Shown here: one piece after another, positions 46,766-60,300 of the stretch
Layout: each line of letters opens with the position of its first letter
Numbering within the stretch: position 1 is the first letter of the stretch
Origin: Certhia americana
Taxonomy: Eukaryota > Chordata > Aves > Passeriformes > Certhiidae
Assembly (NCBI GenBank): GCA_018697195.1
Contig: CM031866.1
Span: forward strand, 8,714,854-8,778,853
Reading direction: 5' to 3'
DNA length: 64,000 nt
The notes under the pieces: model-generated
Told to the model about the DNA's origin: nothing
What the model saw: only the letters and a program-made list of their open reading frames with translations
The model's database searches: none
Position numbers and translations under genes: made by a program

Positions 46766-49700
46766 TGTGTGAAATAAGCCGCTGATGCTGTCCTCGCAGG
46801 AATGGTAGCCAGGGAGCACGGGACACACAGCCCTGCCTTTGAGCCGCTGCCTGAGGGACGGTTTTCCCCCGGCCATCATTCCTAAGGTCCTCGCAAAAGT
46901 CCACGAGTTATTGCTTTCTCCAAACTTAAGGCAAACCCCACGGTGCCTTGAACCAGCACTCGAGCCCTGAGGCCCTGTGGCCACAAACAACCAAAGTGTG
47001 CTTGTCCTGACACCCAGCTCAGCCCTGAGGGAACAGTGCTTTGTACAAATGCCACCCAAACCTGCCTCACAGGCACCGAGGGGAGCAAAGAGCAGCGGGG
47101 TGATTGGGCAAGAGCAGTGTCACTGCTCTCCCCTTCAGACCCTGTGTCCAAGGCATAATATATTTCACTATCTGCTAAATGTTATATTCCAGTCTTTGGC
47201 AGCAAAGCTGACACTGCCAGTCTTTTTGAGAAATCGAGGTTTACAAGATAGTTTAGCTTACCACAAAGCAAAAGTAAGCTCTCGTTTGAAAAATTAATCA
47301 AATCTGTCAGACAGCATAAACGTTAACATTTCAGCAAGGGCAGCATCACTTATGTGAAAACACTTCTGCTCTAATCTCACAGATGATAGAAGCACTGTAA
47401 GCAGTAATGAGATCGTGCCTACATGGACAATTAACCTGTGATTTGTCACCAAACAGCAAACAATTGCACTGCTAGAAAAGTGAAGAAATGACACCAAGAT
47501 AATTGGAAAAGGAGGAAAAAGCAGAGCTGTGTCAAGATCTAATAGACATTGTCCCTTGTGGTGTCCCCTGAGCTCAAGCCATATATAATGAAACATTCTC
47601 AAACATGCTCAATCTACTGCCAGCAGGGCTGGCTCGGTAGCAGGTTCACAAGCAGCAGCCTGTGTGTGCTGGGCAGCTGTGGGTTTGAGCAGATTCCCAA
47701 AGCTCAAGTGCTACAGCACAATAATCAGTGATAATATACAGCCTGCTTTTTATCAGGTGGACCCCTACTGAGCACAGAGTGAAGCGATATGTTCCTGTGA
47801 AGACCTCCCTAGCAGGGCCCTCATCTGCTTTCTTCACTATAATTAGCTTTCCAGTGGTCTAACATACACACACAGGGGGAGGAGGTGTGGATATATATAT
47901 AAACCATTTGCAACGGTATGATTTTTTTTTCTAAATTCGAAATTTCCAGGGTTTTTTTTTTCTAATATATGCTCATGATTCCAACTCAGCCCCAAAGAAA
48001 AGCTCCTGTTAATTTGAGAGAGAGGGCTTTACCAGTAAGCGTTTGCAAAGAACAGAACAGGTACTTCCATTAAGTTGTGCAACTCTGTAAGCACGTGTCC
48101 AGCCATGTGAGTTGTTTGCACGTTTTGTGTATCCCACACTCTGCCTAACACCCCAGCCTTGGAAATCACACCCGGAGGCAATGAATGCACTCTGCAGTGT
48201 TTATTGATACCACCTCCAAAAGTGAGAGGGTACTCTGGCTTTAGTGAGGGCTCTCTCTAACTGTTCTAAGTACTTCAGATCCAGGAATCAACCTTCAGAG
48301 CCTGTTCTCAGGGTATGACATCCATCCTGGTGACACTCAAGTAGCACACTGCTGAAGGACAGCCAGGGCACATCTATATTTGTGCCATTGCTCATTTCTG
48401 GCATGCATCTGAGCAAAGAGGCAGGGTAAGGTTACCGCAATAAGTCTTCCAACTGCAGTTATAGGAAAGTGGCAAGGAATTGCTTTCGTGTGAATTAATT
48501 TTTACTAGGGGGAATAGAAGTTAACTTTGATGCCATCTGAGCTATCAGAAGAATTTATGACGTCTTAAGATAGAAGGCAAGTTTTTAGGTAGTAACATTC
48601 TTTCTTATGTATTTACAATAACTGACGGTCACAGATCTAAATGTGCTTCATGTAATTTTATCTGTGCCTGCAAAGCAAGCGAACACTGAGCAAACATCTG
48701 AAAATCTTATTTAGGCAGCAGGATTGCAGACAAGCTTAATTATGCTCATTTTAATTTATTTCATTTCATTTTGGTAGGAAAAAAAATGTTAATTCACTTT
48801 TCTAATTAGCAGTAGCTTCTAAAGCAAGCCTTATTGTTTTGATTATGGGGAAAAAAGTCTTTGCGGGAGCCAGACAACATTTTCTGGTATGTGTTAAGAC
48901 CTTTTCTCTGTTTAAAATGTTAGAATTTGCATGATTTATTTTATTGCCTTTAGCATAAATAGTATTTCTGCCTAACTTCAATGTTTTTGCTGTAGAATTC
49001 TAGCTGTAGAATCCACACCCATGTCTGCAGTGCCAGAAGACAAATGATGAACTTCTGTGTAGGTTTTCTTACAGATCTGTAGGGCTGGACTCAGCCAGGG
49101 ATACAAAACCAGCGAGGGCAAAATGTCTCAGTATTTTTCACTGATTTGGGAAATTGCTTTCTACTAAGTCAGTGATAGTGTCGACTGTGTTAGCTAAGGA
49201 TTTCTCAGGAAAATTAGTAAAATATTTATGAAATATATTTGAGGCAATAGCAACTACTCAAAACTAAAAAGACCATAAATAGTAGATTGAAAGCAAACTT
49301 ATGTGAAAGCTTATCCAGAAGCTCTGATAACTTTGATGTCTGACCAATGTTTTGACTTTTCTTCTTCTTTCGTATGCTTCACTTACCTAGGACTAGATGT
49401 AACTACAGGTTAATTGATATTCAGATGAACTCTTTCCCTGAAGTCTTTTTCTTGTGGTACTAAACTGCTGATAAAATTGATCTGAGTGGTTTTGTAGCTA
49501 TGATTCCATTCATGCTGGTGAGCAGTGGAGGGCTGTGGGGACCTTTGAGCTCAGCAAGAACTCTGACTCTGTACTGACATTATTATACTCTGACTCTGTA
49601 CAGCCTGTTAATACAGCCTGGTTGGAAAGAGTGGGCTTGGGGAATCAGCATTAAAATTGCCTTTGCACTTTTAATGTTGTCGCATGTGTACCCACTTTAT

Positions 49701-50528
49701 CATACAGCTTTGCATGTCACCTGCACATGCTCTTTTCACACCTCCCTCCTTGCACAGAATAGACAAAAATGTGCAAGGTTTAGGTCAGAGTAGGCATCTC
49801 AGTGGCAATGGCCTGCCTTGCTCCTTAGTTATGCATCCTAGGATGCTTTATATGTTAAAATGTATATTTTCCACAGCACATGAGAAGCCCCAAAGTGCAG
49901 TAGGTTTTCTCTGTGTTGCTTTTTAGAAAGGACTCAAGACCTGGACTCAAGTTTCAGTATTAAGAATGGCAACTTGAAAAATACAGAGCAGGAATTTTCA
50001 GGGCATTTACTTGTCTGTTCTGTGGCATCAGTGGTCACAACAGAGGACATTCTACATTATGCCTGACTGACAGTTCAGAAAACATGCTTGACAGCAGCTG
50101 AAGGGTGAGCAGGCTTCAAACCAGGACATTTCCAATTGCACAGAACAGTACTAACTGTGCCTGAAGCACAGTCACAGTGTTTATCTGAGGACAGGACTAC
50201 TCCACAGTTTGGAAATCAGGCATCAGGCTCACAGATGAGGTACTCTCACAGAGAGACAGCCCTCTGCTGTGCTTTGTACTGAGGGGAGAAGAAAACAAGC
50301 TTCCTGTGGCTTCCCTTCAGAAGCTTCACTTAGGGAGCGAAGCTACTGACTTTGGTCTTTCTCATGTCTACCCTCCAGGACCTGAGCTGTCCTCAGCCAA
50401 ATCTATTCTATCTATGTACTTTTAATCAAGAAAAATTCAATCCTGATATCTAAGTATGTAGCTAAAGATCTTTCTTATCTTTTACAAGCTTGAGACTCAT
50501 CATCTCAAAAGCCTCTCTGAGGATACCA
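46766..50528. other. Region between divergent WHAMM and FSD2
   Basis: About 3.8 kb of sequence holds no supported coding exon. A TATA-like run lies at about 47891-47902, and a near-duplicate of ACTCTGACTCTGTAC occurs at about 49560 and 49589. Any 5' non-coding exon and promoter of FSD2 should lie here, but I cannot place them. Confidence 0.6.
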
Positions 50529-51302
50529 ATGTCATCCAGATCTGGCAGCACAAGAGACTATGAGACTAGTGGCCAGTCACGTGATCATTCAGCTTCCCCA
50601 CCAGTCCCAGAGTCTAGTGATACCGAGACTGAAGGTCTGATATTTTATCACATGGATCTTTATGGGTCAAAGGAGAGGTTTGATATCTTTCCTGAAGAGC
50701 CCTCTGGTCGAGAAGACAGATCTCTGGGCTATAAAAGAAGGGAATCTGCATTGAGTAGTGAAAAAGTTCAGCGCCCACAAGAAATTGGCTATGACTTGGA
50801 AAAGGAGGTTGAAGAGTTGGCTAAGATGTATGGACTTGATGAGGATAGAGAAAAAGAGCTTGAGCTTCTTGGAGGACATCTGGAGAAGGTGGAGAGCAGA
50901 TGGCCACCTGCTCGCACAGAAAAAGCAAGATCACAAGGCTCCATATATAACACATCAAAAAGCAGCTCTTCAGTGAAAGATCGAAGTGAAAGCACAAAGC
51001 AACAAGAACTTCCTGATGAGGCTTCTCAAGGTGAAAATCAGAGCAAAGCCAGAGCAGATGATGAGGCTGAGAGCAACATATGGTCCAGAGGGGGGCTGAG
51101 CAGTGGCAGCATGTCAGATGAGTGGAACAGTCAGGCTGTCAGTGAGGAGGAGGAGCAAGAGGAAGAGGAGGAGAAAGAGGAAGAAACTGCAGATGTTTTT
51201 TGTTCTACCTGCAAGATACCAATTCGAGCTTTTGACAAACTATTTGGTGAACACAAGGATCACGAGGTTGCTCAGCTCCCCAGTGCCGTGGAAAGTGAAA
51301 AG
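50529..51302 (+). CDS. FSD2: FSD2 exon 1 (coding): acidic N terminus and B-box-like motif
   Basis: The exon has 774 bp (258 codons), starting [15 protein letters not shown] and ending AVESEK before the donor GTGAGT. It contains [21 protein letters not shown], which aligns with the human N terminus, a Glu-rich run at residues 206-219, and [15 protein letters not shown], the zinc-ligand-like motif. The middle is Ser/Glu-rich and poorly conserved. Confidence 0.9.
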
Positions 51303-54300
51303 GTGAGTGTAACACAGGTGTACTGTGGTGCCTCTAAAACAGTCTTCAGACATAGTAGGAATCACATTGGGTTTTTTTTTAGGAGGAGATCCACAAAAAC
51401 ATGAGCAAGTTGGAAGAACAGATTGCTCAGATGGAAAATGTTGCCAGCCATTTGGAAGAAATCTTCATCACTGTAGAGGTAAGGCATTTTCTCTTGGGCT
51501 AACTTTATGGTAGTGGGGTTAAACAGTTTTGACAGTAATACTGACATTCATAATGTTCAGTTTTTAATGAAGTGAGAACTTACCGTAACAGAGCACAGAG
51601 TTATCTTGAGGTTTGTCTAGACTGAAGTACTCAGGAAAACTCATCCTAAAGATTTTTTTTAAAGTGAGCTAGAAAAGCCACATTTATAATTTGCACAGGA
51701 ATTTGCATTCGGAAATAAAGTGACCCCCACTCAGGTCATCTTAATTTTAAATGGTCAGAGAGCTGTGATCTTACTCAGATTTAGTCCATCCAGAGTGCAG
51801 CCCTTGTGTTTCCTCAGTTTCATTCACAGAATTGTCAGATCCAGGCAAATCCTTGGACCAGCTGCTTCAAGCTGATGACTTCAAGAGTTGTGCTCCCACT
51901 CGGCTGCTGTCAACTTGGCCCCAGGGGAAGGAGGTCAGCTGGCAGCAAGTTCAAACTGAAGCAATAGACTCAAGGCACTTTGAGTGCTTTTCTCTGCTGC
52001 ATGTGGCACAGGACATCAGTGCCTGAACAGTGGGCAGCTGCTGGCAGTAAAGACCTGCCTGCTCCTTAAATCTTCCTTCCTAATGCTTTCTCCAGCTGTG
52101 AGTGAGGATACCAGCATTAGCTGCCCAGCTCCCTCAGCACAAATCCCACTGAGTTGCCATGGTTTCTCTCATGGAAGGATGTGCTTGACTGTATTGGTGG
52201 AAATCTTGTGAGATTATGGCTAGGATATATTCTAGTTGTGCTCCTTGGGTTTAGGTTTACATTTTTTGTTCCTGTTGTAATTTATGTTAATCTTATGTCT
52301 GGAACAAAATCCAACACCTTCATGCTTTGGTGGGGGTGAATGATCAGAGTAAACCCCTAAAAATGCACGTAAGTCAAATTACAGCTTCTGTGTACTCGTC
52401 CTGTGTCCTAGTTTTGTGAATTAAATAATGACGTATTACGCCTATGGTAAGGAGAAGTTTAGGCAGATCAGAGTAAGATTTTCATGACCTGTGGATCAGG
52501 CTTGATGCCAAGGTACAAACCCTCAAATACCTTGCAGGAAAATTTTGGGAAGCAGGAGGAGAACTTTGAGGTGCATTACAACGATGCAGTGCAAGTGCTT
52601 GCTCAGAAGTATGAAGAGCAGCTGGAAGCACTGGGAGAAGAGAAGAGGCAGAAGCTGGAAGCTCTGTATGAGCAGCTGGTCAATTGTGGGAAACATCTTG
52701 ACACCTGCAAGGAGCTGACAGATGAAACCCAGGAGCTTTTCCTGGAAAATGACAAAGCTGAATTTATGAAGGTAAAGAGCTTTAACTGTCAAAGTGCTTT
52801 TTTCTGCTTGCAAGTAGTCCTCATCTGAGAAATACTATGCAACCTTATTGCTAGGGAGAATTTGGGATGCTCAGTCCATGATGCTGTCACTGCTCCAGGT
52901 GCTTGGCATGGTGCCACTTAGTAGGGCAACACAATGGGGGCAAAACACAGAAGCAGAAGTTTGTCATTTGGATGCACATTGATTTATGATTCACACTGGG
53001 GGTCAGAGAGAAGATATCTTGCTGAAATGCTTATCTGGGAAAACTTTAGAAGCACTCAGTGTTCCCTGCCTTGTGCAGGCTCAGCTCTCACTCTATTATG
53101 GGCTCACAGCAGGCAGGCTGATGTAATCACTTAGGAAGATGTTTCCTCTTCTTGCTCATTTTGGAGGAAGTTCAGCTGAAATACGTAAAGAGCTCCTGCA
53201 AAGTGATGGATGAAATCCCACCCTTGAGTTGGTGTCAAGAAGGTATTTTTCTTTGGCAGGTAGAAAAATAATTGGAAAAAAATCAGAATTTCCACTGATG
53301 ATAAGAGATTGCTCTCACCTGAGCTGTCCTGTGACTAAGGTGGGTGGGAGCATTTCTGTAGCTGTTACTGTAGTAACAGTAACTTCTGAACTGGACAATA
53401 AACAAATCTCATAACACCTCCAGTCTACTCCTGTGGGTCAGTTTGCTGTGACTCCAACTTGCTGAGTTCTTCACATGAACTGACTTTTCCCATTCCTCTG
53501 CATCTCTGGAATAAACTTTTTTTCTCCTTAGCTTGTAAACAGTTTTACATCACCCCTAAGAACCATTATTCATCAAGAAGTGAAAGTTGGTCACGACCTC
53601 TCAGCTGCTTAGGTTTCTCCTGGGACTGTACATGTGTCTTCCAGTTACATGCACTGCTCAGACTCCCTCCAGCACAAATCATTTCACTCAGTTCATTTGC
53701 CCAGCTGATTTTGGTTTTTGTTTGTGAACGACATGTTGGCACTTTGGACAACCAAGGGAGGAATTGGTCTAAAGTCTAGAATGGCAGACACTGATGACTA
53801 TGTGATATTGCTCATTATCTTACTGTAAATTCAGCCAAGATCTGTCCATTTGAATAGAAAGGGTTGGCTTTGTTCTCAGAGTTGGGTAAGAGCCAATTAC
53901 TTCACTCCAAGGGCTGCATTTGGGGCAATTTGTGTAATACAGGTCAACAGCATGATGTAGTCTGACTCTGGACTTTTCTACCTCTAACACTCTCTCTTTT
54001 TTTTCCAACAGGCAGCAGTAACCATGGTTGACAGGTAGTATCACAGTCTGGGATTTTGTGTTACATTTCTTCCTGCTAATTGGATGGGTTATTGGAGATG
54101 CTTGCGTGTTCTGGACTTTGTTCAGGCACACAAATGTTGTCTAAACAACTGGAGCTATTGAAATATTTAGTATTTTTGTTTTAAAGTGCATCAGAAAAAG
54201 TTGCTCTAAGAAACTTAGCACTTGTTTGGATCCAATTTTAAGAAATCCAAAAGGAGAGTTAGAGCCTGAATAAATCAGTGTTTTCAGCTTAGTCATACAG

Positions 54301-57300
54301 AACTAATTTCACTGAGAAACAGCTAAAGCTCTTGAAAGAAACGTTCTGGATCCAAATGAGACCAAAAACGAGCTCCCTAAATATACTGTAACAGGCTTAT
54401 TTATGCATTAATATAGTGGGGTAGAAAGTCAAGCTGTGGGAGCTCAAAACAGACACTGAAAAATCTTGGAGCAATTGGAAGAAGTCTTAGGGCACAATAA
54501 TCATACGCAAAACCCATCCTCTTAATTGATTGTTATTGTACATGAAAACACAGAGAAAAGATACCCCTTTTTTTCAAATTTACAATACCTTGAGCCACGA
54601 GGTCATGAATTACTAATAGTGTAAATTCAAAATAATGAAAGTAATGTAGCTAATAGGGTGCTTCCCACAGCGAGGTGCTGGACACACCTCACTCCCCAAT
54701 GTGTGCAGCCAGCTTGCTGCAGGAGTGGGGCACACAAGGGTGGCCCTCAGTCTCAGCAGCAGCCAGCTCTGTTTGGCATCTTGGAGCACTGATGGCCACG
54801 TATCTCCAAGCTATAGGCATGAGGAGGCTGAGCTTGTACAGCTCAGAAAATGGTGTTTTAAGGAAATAGATGTTAATTTGGAGTCTGCTGTTCTTCTTCT
54901 CTTACAAATAGGCATCATAGACAGATATCTCCAAAACTATGGTACTTCCAATTAGACATTATTTTTTCCCCCCTACAATTACAGGCTGGAAGAATTCTTA
55001 AAGAAAGAAGTGGATTTAAAGCTTTCAACGCTGCCAGACTTTGAAGAGCGGGTCATAGATGTCTCTGAAGTTGAACAATTAATGAACTCCATTAATGCTA
55101 TTCCAGGTACTCTTCCTAACCGATCATTATTTCATACCTATTTACATTTAAGCAAGGGTATGTATTAAACATTACTTCCTTTAAAGGAGATCTGCAAAGG
55201 CAGAATTAACTTCTCCCTAGTTTTCCTTCTATATTTTTTTTTTGTTGTTGTTGCTATTTGCCTATATATAGAGAGACACTGGAAGATAGTTTTGGATTTT
55301 TTTCACACTTGTTTTCAATATAAAATAACCAGAATTACTGCTAAATTGGGACTTCCTTGCTTTTGCTGGATAATTTCCTAGAAGACTTATGAAGATTACC
55401 CCTTTCTCTTGAAGGTCAGGCACACTTAGTTGGTGATAACTTGTCTTACCTTGTAGTTGCTTGAACAAAATAGAAAGGAACCCCAGACTGCTTTAAATAA
55501 CTTAGCTTCTCTTAATAAATAGATTTCAGTGACTTATTCTGCTATTTAGCAAGCATTTTTCCCTCATAATCCACAGGAAACAGCACAACAAACAAATTTT
55601 GAATAACTAAAAACAGCCTAAAGTTTTACATCTTTTCTGATGCATCACAAATGGTCAGAAAGAACATTATTCTTTTTTTACACCCAATACTGTTTCTTCT
55701 TAACATAAAACAGCATTTGGTACTTGTTTGCTTGTGCTGATGCCTCCCTGTTGTACAGCTTTCCTCTGATCCCCAGGCTGGCTGGCAGCAGTGCTGGCAA
55801 TGGCAGATGGGCTCACTGGAGCAGCCCTCAGAGCACAGGAGGCTGAGTTTACATTGGAGGGGTAGGCTGAGGCTTATTTATTTTGTTGTTTTGACTTTGA
55901 TTTGAAGCAAGACTAGTTCTCACACACCAGTGACCTGATTACTATCTGCCACTGTTTACAGAGTCAGCTCCTGACTTTTCTCCATGTGGGAGAAATGGAA
56001 GATTATGATCCTATTCAGTGCCAAGGCTTTGAGCAAACACCTTTGTGAGAGGTGAGGTACAACAAACCATGATTATACATTCAAAAACTGACCTGTTTTT
56101 CCCTCTGCAGCTCCTTGTGCCCCTGTGATCAATCCCCAGGCTCCCAATGCAGCAACTGGCACTTCACTGAGAGTTTGCTGGGGCCTCTTCTCGGATGACA
56201 CTGTGGAGTGCTACCAGCTGTGCTACAAACCAGTCAGCAGCGACAGGCACAGTGATGGGCAAGCAGGTAAGGAGGCCTGGGCCCAAGGGGACACCTCAGC
56301 CCTCCAGTGGCAAAACCAGCTGGTGCCAAAGTGCCTCTGAATGTCTTGTGCACTCTGTTTGCCACCAAAACTGTCGTATCTGCCACCACCATCTGCTTTG
56401 TCCCTCTTCCCCTGCCAGGTCTGCCATGCTGCCAGCTGCACAGAACCCGTCACAGATGCAAAGACAGGAAGGACATGGCAGCAGCAGGGATAGCAGGAAT
56501 GGGAAGGAGGCAGTGGTTGGAGTCACGAGGATATCTGGAGGGTGGGCACTGTATTAGAACACATGAGCTGCATCCATGGCAAAGCACAGTATTTTTAAAG
56601 AGCAAACAGCACTCTCACTGAAACCCCCAGATGATTTTACAGCTTATCTTAGTACTGGTAATAGCCTGTAACTTCCTAAGATGCACAGGCACACAAAGAA
56701 CCACAGAACCAAAATGTCCCACCCTTGTGACAAAACTGCCTTTGCTAATACTGTCCTTGCAGAACCGTCAAAAGTGGAAGCCATCAAAAGTGGAAGCCAG
56801 TAGAGTGCCAGTGACCAGTTGAGAAAGAAAAGCAGAAACTATCCAAATTTTCTAAGATGGAGAATGCGAAATGAGCAGTAAAATAGATTCAGCTCTTGTC
56901 CAATCTGATTTATGCTGCTTTAGCGGAAGGCATCATGAAACTGCCTGACAGCTGATCAAAGGGTGTGGAGCACAAGGTCTCTTGAACTCAGAACCCAAAA
57001 CAATGCACCCCAATTCCACTGTGTGATGCAGCTTTCGGGAAGAGTGGGCAGCTGTGTAAAGGCACTGTTAATGCTTTGTTGTTGTCATTTCAGAGCATAC
57101 ACTAAAAGTCAAAGAAACATATTGCACCATTACTGATCTGTTGCCAAACACACAGTATGAATTTTGGGTCAGTGCTTTAAATGCCTCGGGTATCAGTCCA
57201 CCAAGTGAAAGAGCAGTTTATGTAACAGGTAAAAATATTTTATTCATACAACTTTGTAGCCTTCATAGTGAAATTCAACATCATCTCTGAATTTTATGCC

Positions 57301-60300
57301 AGTAATGTTTTTTGGGCACTTTCTTTTGATGTAAGCCTTCTGACTGCATGGAATTCACTACTTTTATTTGGAGAGCCTATCATGCTGACTGTCCCTGTTT
57401 TAGAGTGGAAGAAATAGAAGCAGAGGGACAAAATAACTTATTTAAATACAAGCATGTAGACCAACTCTGAATAAGGTTCAAGTTTCCTGGTTCTGCCAGA
57501 AGAATTCCACCTCTCTTTTTATTGGCCTATAGGTTTTTTCTGGATTCACCTGTTATTCTGTTCTTTTTAGCTGCAGTTCAGTCTAGGACATTGTGTGAAA
57601 TCCTGACATCAGTCTTTATGCTATTTCTCTGTTGAATACTCTTGGGACCTGTATAGTCTAAATGAAGTATTTAAATAGTAGTGTTAATCACTCTACCTGC
57701 TATTTATTGTCCATTGGGGAAGCAGATTTCTTTACTTATAGTAATACCTACTCTAGTATTAGTAACAACATTTTTCTATTTTTTTTGTCTTCAAAGCATA
57801 TTGTTTGCAAATATCTTCAAGCAACATCTTAGAATTGTTCTTTTGCCTACTTTTTAGCTCCTTCACCACCTACCATAAAGAATAAAAGGATCCGAAGCTG
57901 TGAAAATGCAGCACTGGTGTGCTGGGAATCCAATGACATTAACCCTGTTGATTCCTACACAGTTGAATTGTCCAAGCTGACAGATGAAGAAAATGATGAT
58001 ATTATTACTGAGTGAGTTACTCTTCTATGAGCCCATGACCTGTAGAGATGAAACCATTTCAATCATGTGGCATCAGATAGGACTAAGAAAGGACCCATGA
58101 CCTTCTGGTGAATTTACATTTACAAATAATCCTCTTAGTAAAATTTGTTGTAAAATGTTAATCAAAAATTACTATATGGGAAAAGAGCAGAAGCAAATAT
58201 AAAAATGTGCAGTCTGTCACAGACTCTCTTTTGCCCTGCTACTGACAACTGTACAAGGTAAAATATTGTTGATTGGTTACAAGACAAGTTGAAGTGTAAT
58301 TTCTTCTTGGTTGCTCAGAAAAATTATTTGAAAAGCCTACCTTTGTTTTCTACCCTATCATTTTCCATGGATTTGTTTTCTGTAGATCTATTGTTGGGAT
58401 CCCTAACTGTGAAGTCCTAATTCACCTCCAGCCAACACAAAAGTATTGCATCTGTGTCAGAGCCCAAAACCTGGGTGGCTCCAGTGAAAGAAGTGAACCT
58501 ATCCTGATACACACCACAGGTACTGTACAGCTTGGAACAACTCCAGCAGCCTTTTGTAGCATCTGTTGTCTTAACAGAAAGATTCCTACTGGTTTCAATG
58601 GTCTCTGGACCAGGCCCTAATCTCTTAGGTCTATTTACACACCTGGTAACCTTTTACGAATTAAAAAAACAACTTCTTGTAATAAAAGTGCATTGCTTTA
58701 ACTCTGTAATTTATATTATTGCTGTCTGGTACATTTGATACTTGAAAGTTACTAATTTCTAAACATTTTAAAAGACAGTGTCAACTCAACACCCACATAT
58801 TGCCAGCCTGCAAAATTCTGACACACTAATGAGGAAAGTTGTAGTGTGATTTTTGTTCAGAGATTACCATGTAATGAAGCAGCTGCTGGAAATTATGGCT
58901 AATACAGCACTTTGTAGAACCATTTAGGAGACATCAGTGCTCACCTTCATCACTGCTGCAATGACACTGCAACTTCCCTGCTCATCTCAAATCTCCCACA
59001 CCACTCACGGATGTGCTCACACCTTACCTGTGTCTCTTCTGCCCTTGCTTTCTGCGAGATATTTGTAAATTGTATTTATTCAGCAAGATGACCACACAAA
59101 GTTATGTTTCAGTAAAAAACCTGTCTGCCACACAGCAGTGACACCACAGAAAAGAAACACTCATCTTTAAGTCCCTGGAGAGGAAGATTGTCATTGTGTT
59201 ATCATCATTTGTGTGTATTCCAACTGCTTAAATCAAACTCAATATTTGAAATTGCCCATTCTGTTTGCACAGCATGTGTTTATTTTCAGCAGCACATGCC
59301 TGTAATTATCCTGTCATTGTTTGTATTGTATTTGCAATGAAGTAACTCACAGTGTGATTATAATGATTTCATTTGGGATTACCATGGGGAGATTTATCTT
59401 CTTGGAGTCTACATTATGCAAACAGCTGATGCAAATTGATCTGTCGGCTGCAAGAACCCACCTCCAGCACTGTGAATGGCCTTTGATCCTTTCTGGGGTG
59501 GATAAACAAGCACCAACTACAAACAGCAGCTGTGCCAGTCGTGGCTGCTCCTCAGGCCTCAGTGTTTTAGACCTGCTCTGTGAAGTCTCTGCAGGAAGAA
59601 AGGCAGAAGCACTTTTATCCTGGACTGGACTTACCTCTCTGAGGACTGGTCTGACAAGGGAGGTGCTGAAGCATGAGGGATCCTTTCTCTTCAAACTGTG
59701 TCCAGCATCTGTGTGGATGAGTGAAGCCATGGAGAGTCCTTTAAGCCCCCTTTCTCATTTCAATGATTAAAAATAGATTACTTGAAACAAGACAGTCCCT
59801 TGCAGGGAGGACCCCTCATCTCTGAATAGCTACTTCCTGCACAATGCCTGCAGGAATTGAGCCCTGGCAGGGTTCAAAACCTGGCTAAGTCACCTGCTTT
59901 TCACAAGGCTGAAACTAAAGAGTGTTAAGCTGTAAAACAGCTGTTTATTAGAAAAACTTTAAAAGGATAATCTTGCCCTCTCAGTGTCAGCCACAGATTC
60001 TCTCTAGAGCACTGGTGAATCTTTTTGTGGATCCAAACAACATTTCACCACACCCTTGCTGCAGTTCTAATGTTATAAGGAGTTACTGGAGTTATCCTCA
60101 GGCATTTTCTCTTGCAGGCACGTGCTTCTACCTCAATGAGGACACAGCCCATCCTTTACTGGCAATTCTAGATGATGGATTTACCATTTCATGTGATGAA
60201 TTGGAAAACCCAGAGTGTGATCTGCCTGTCTATGATAACAGCTTTACAAGGTATAAAGGGGCATTTCAGTTTCTTTGGTTCTTTTAACAGATGCCAGGAA

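Noticed and set aside
47885..47905. TATA-like run as an FSD2 promoter
   Set aside because: It is a simple AT dinucleotide run 2.6 kb from the coding start, with no initiator or exon evidence nearby.
59321..59770. 149-codon frame in an FSD2 intron
   Set aside because: It lies between well-supported exons, lacks matching splice sites and has no counterpart in FSD2.
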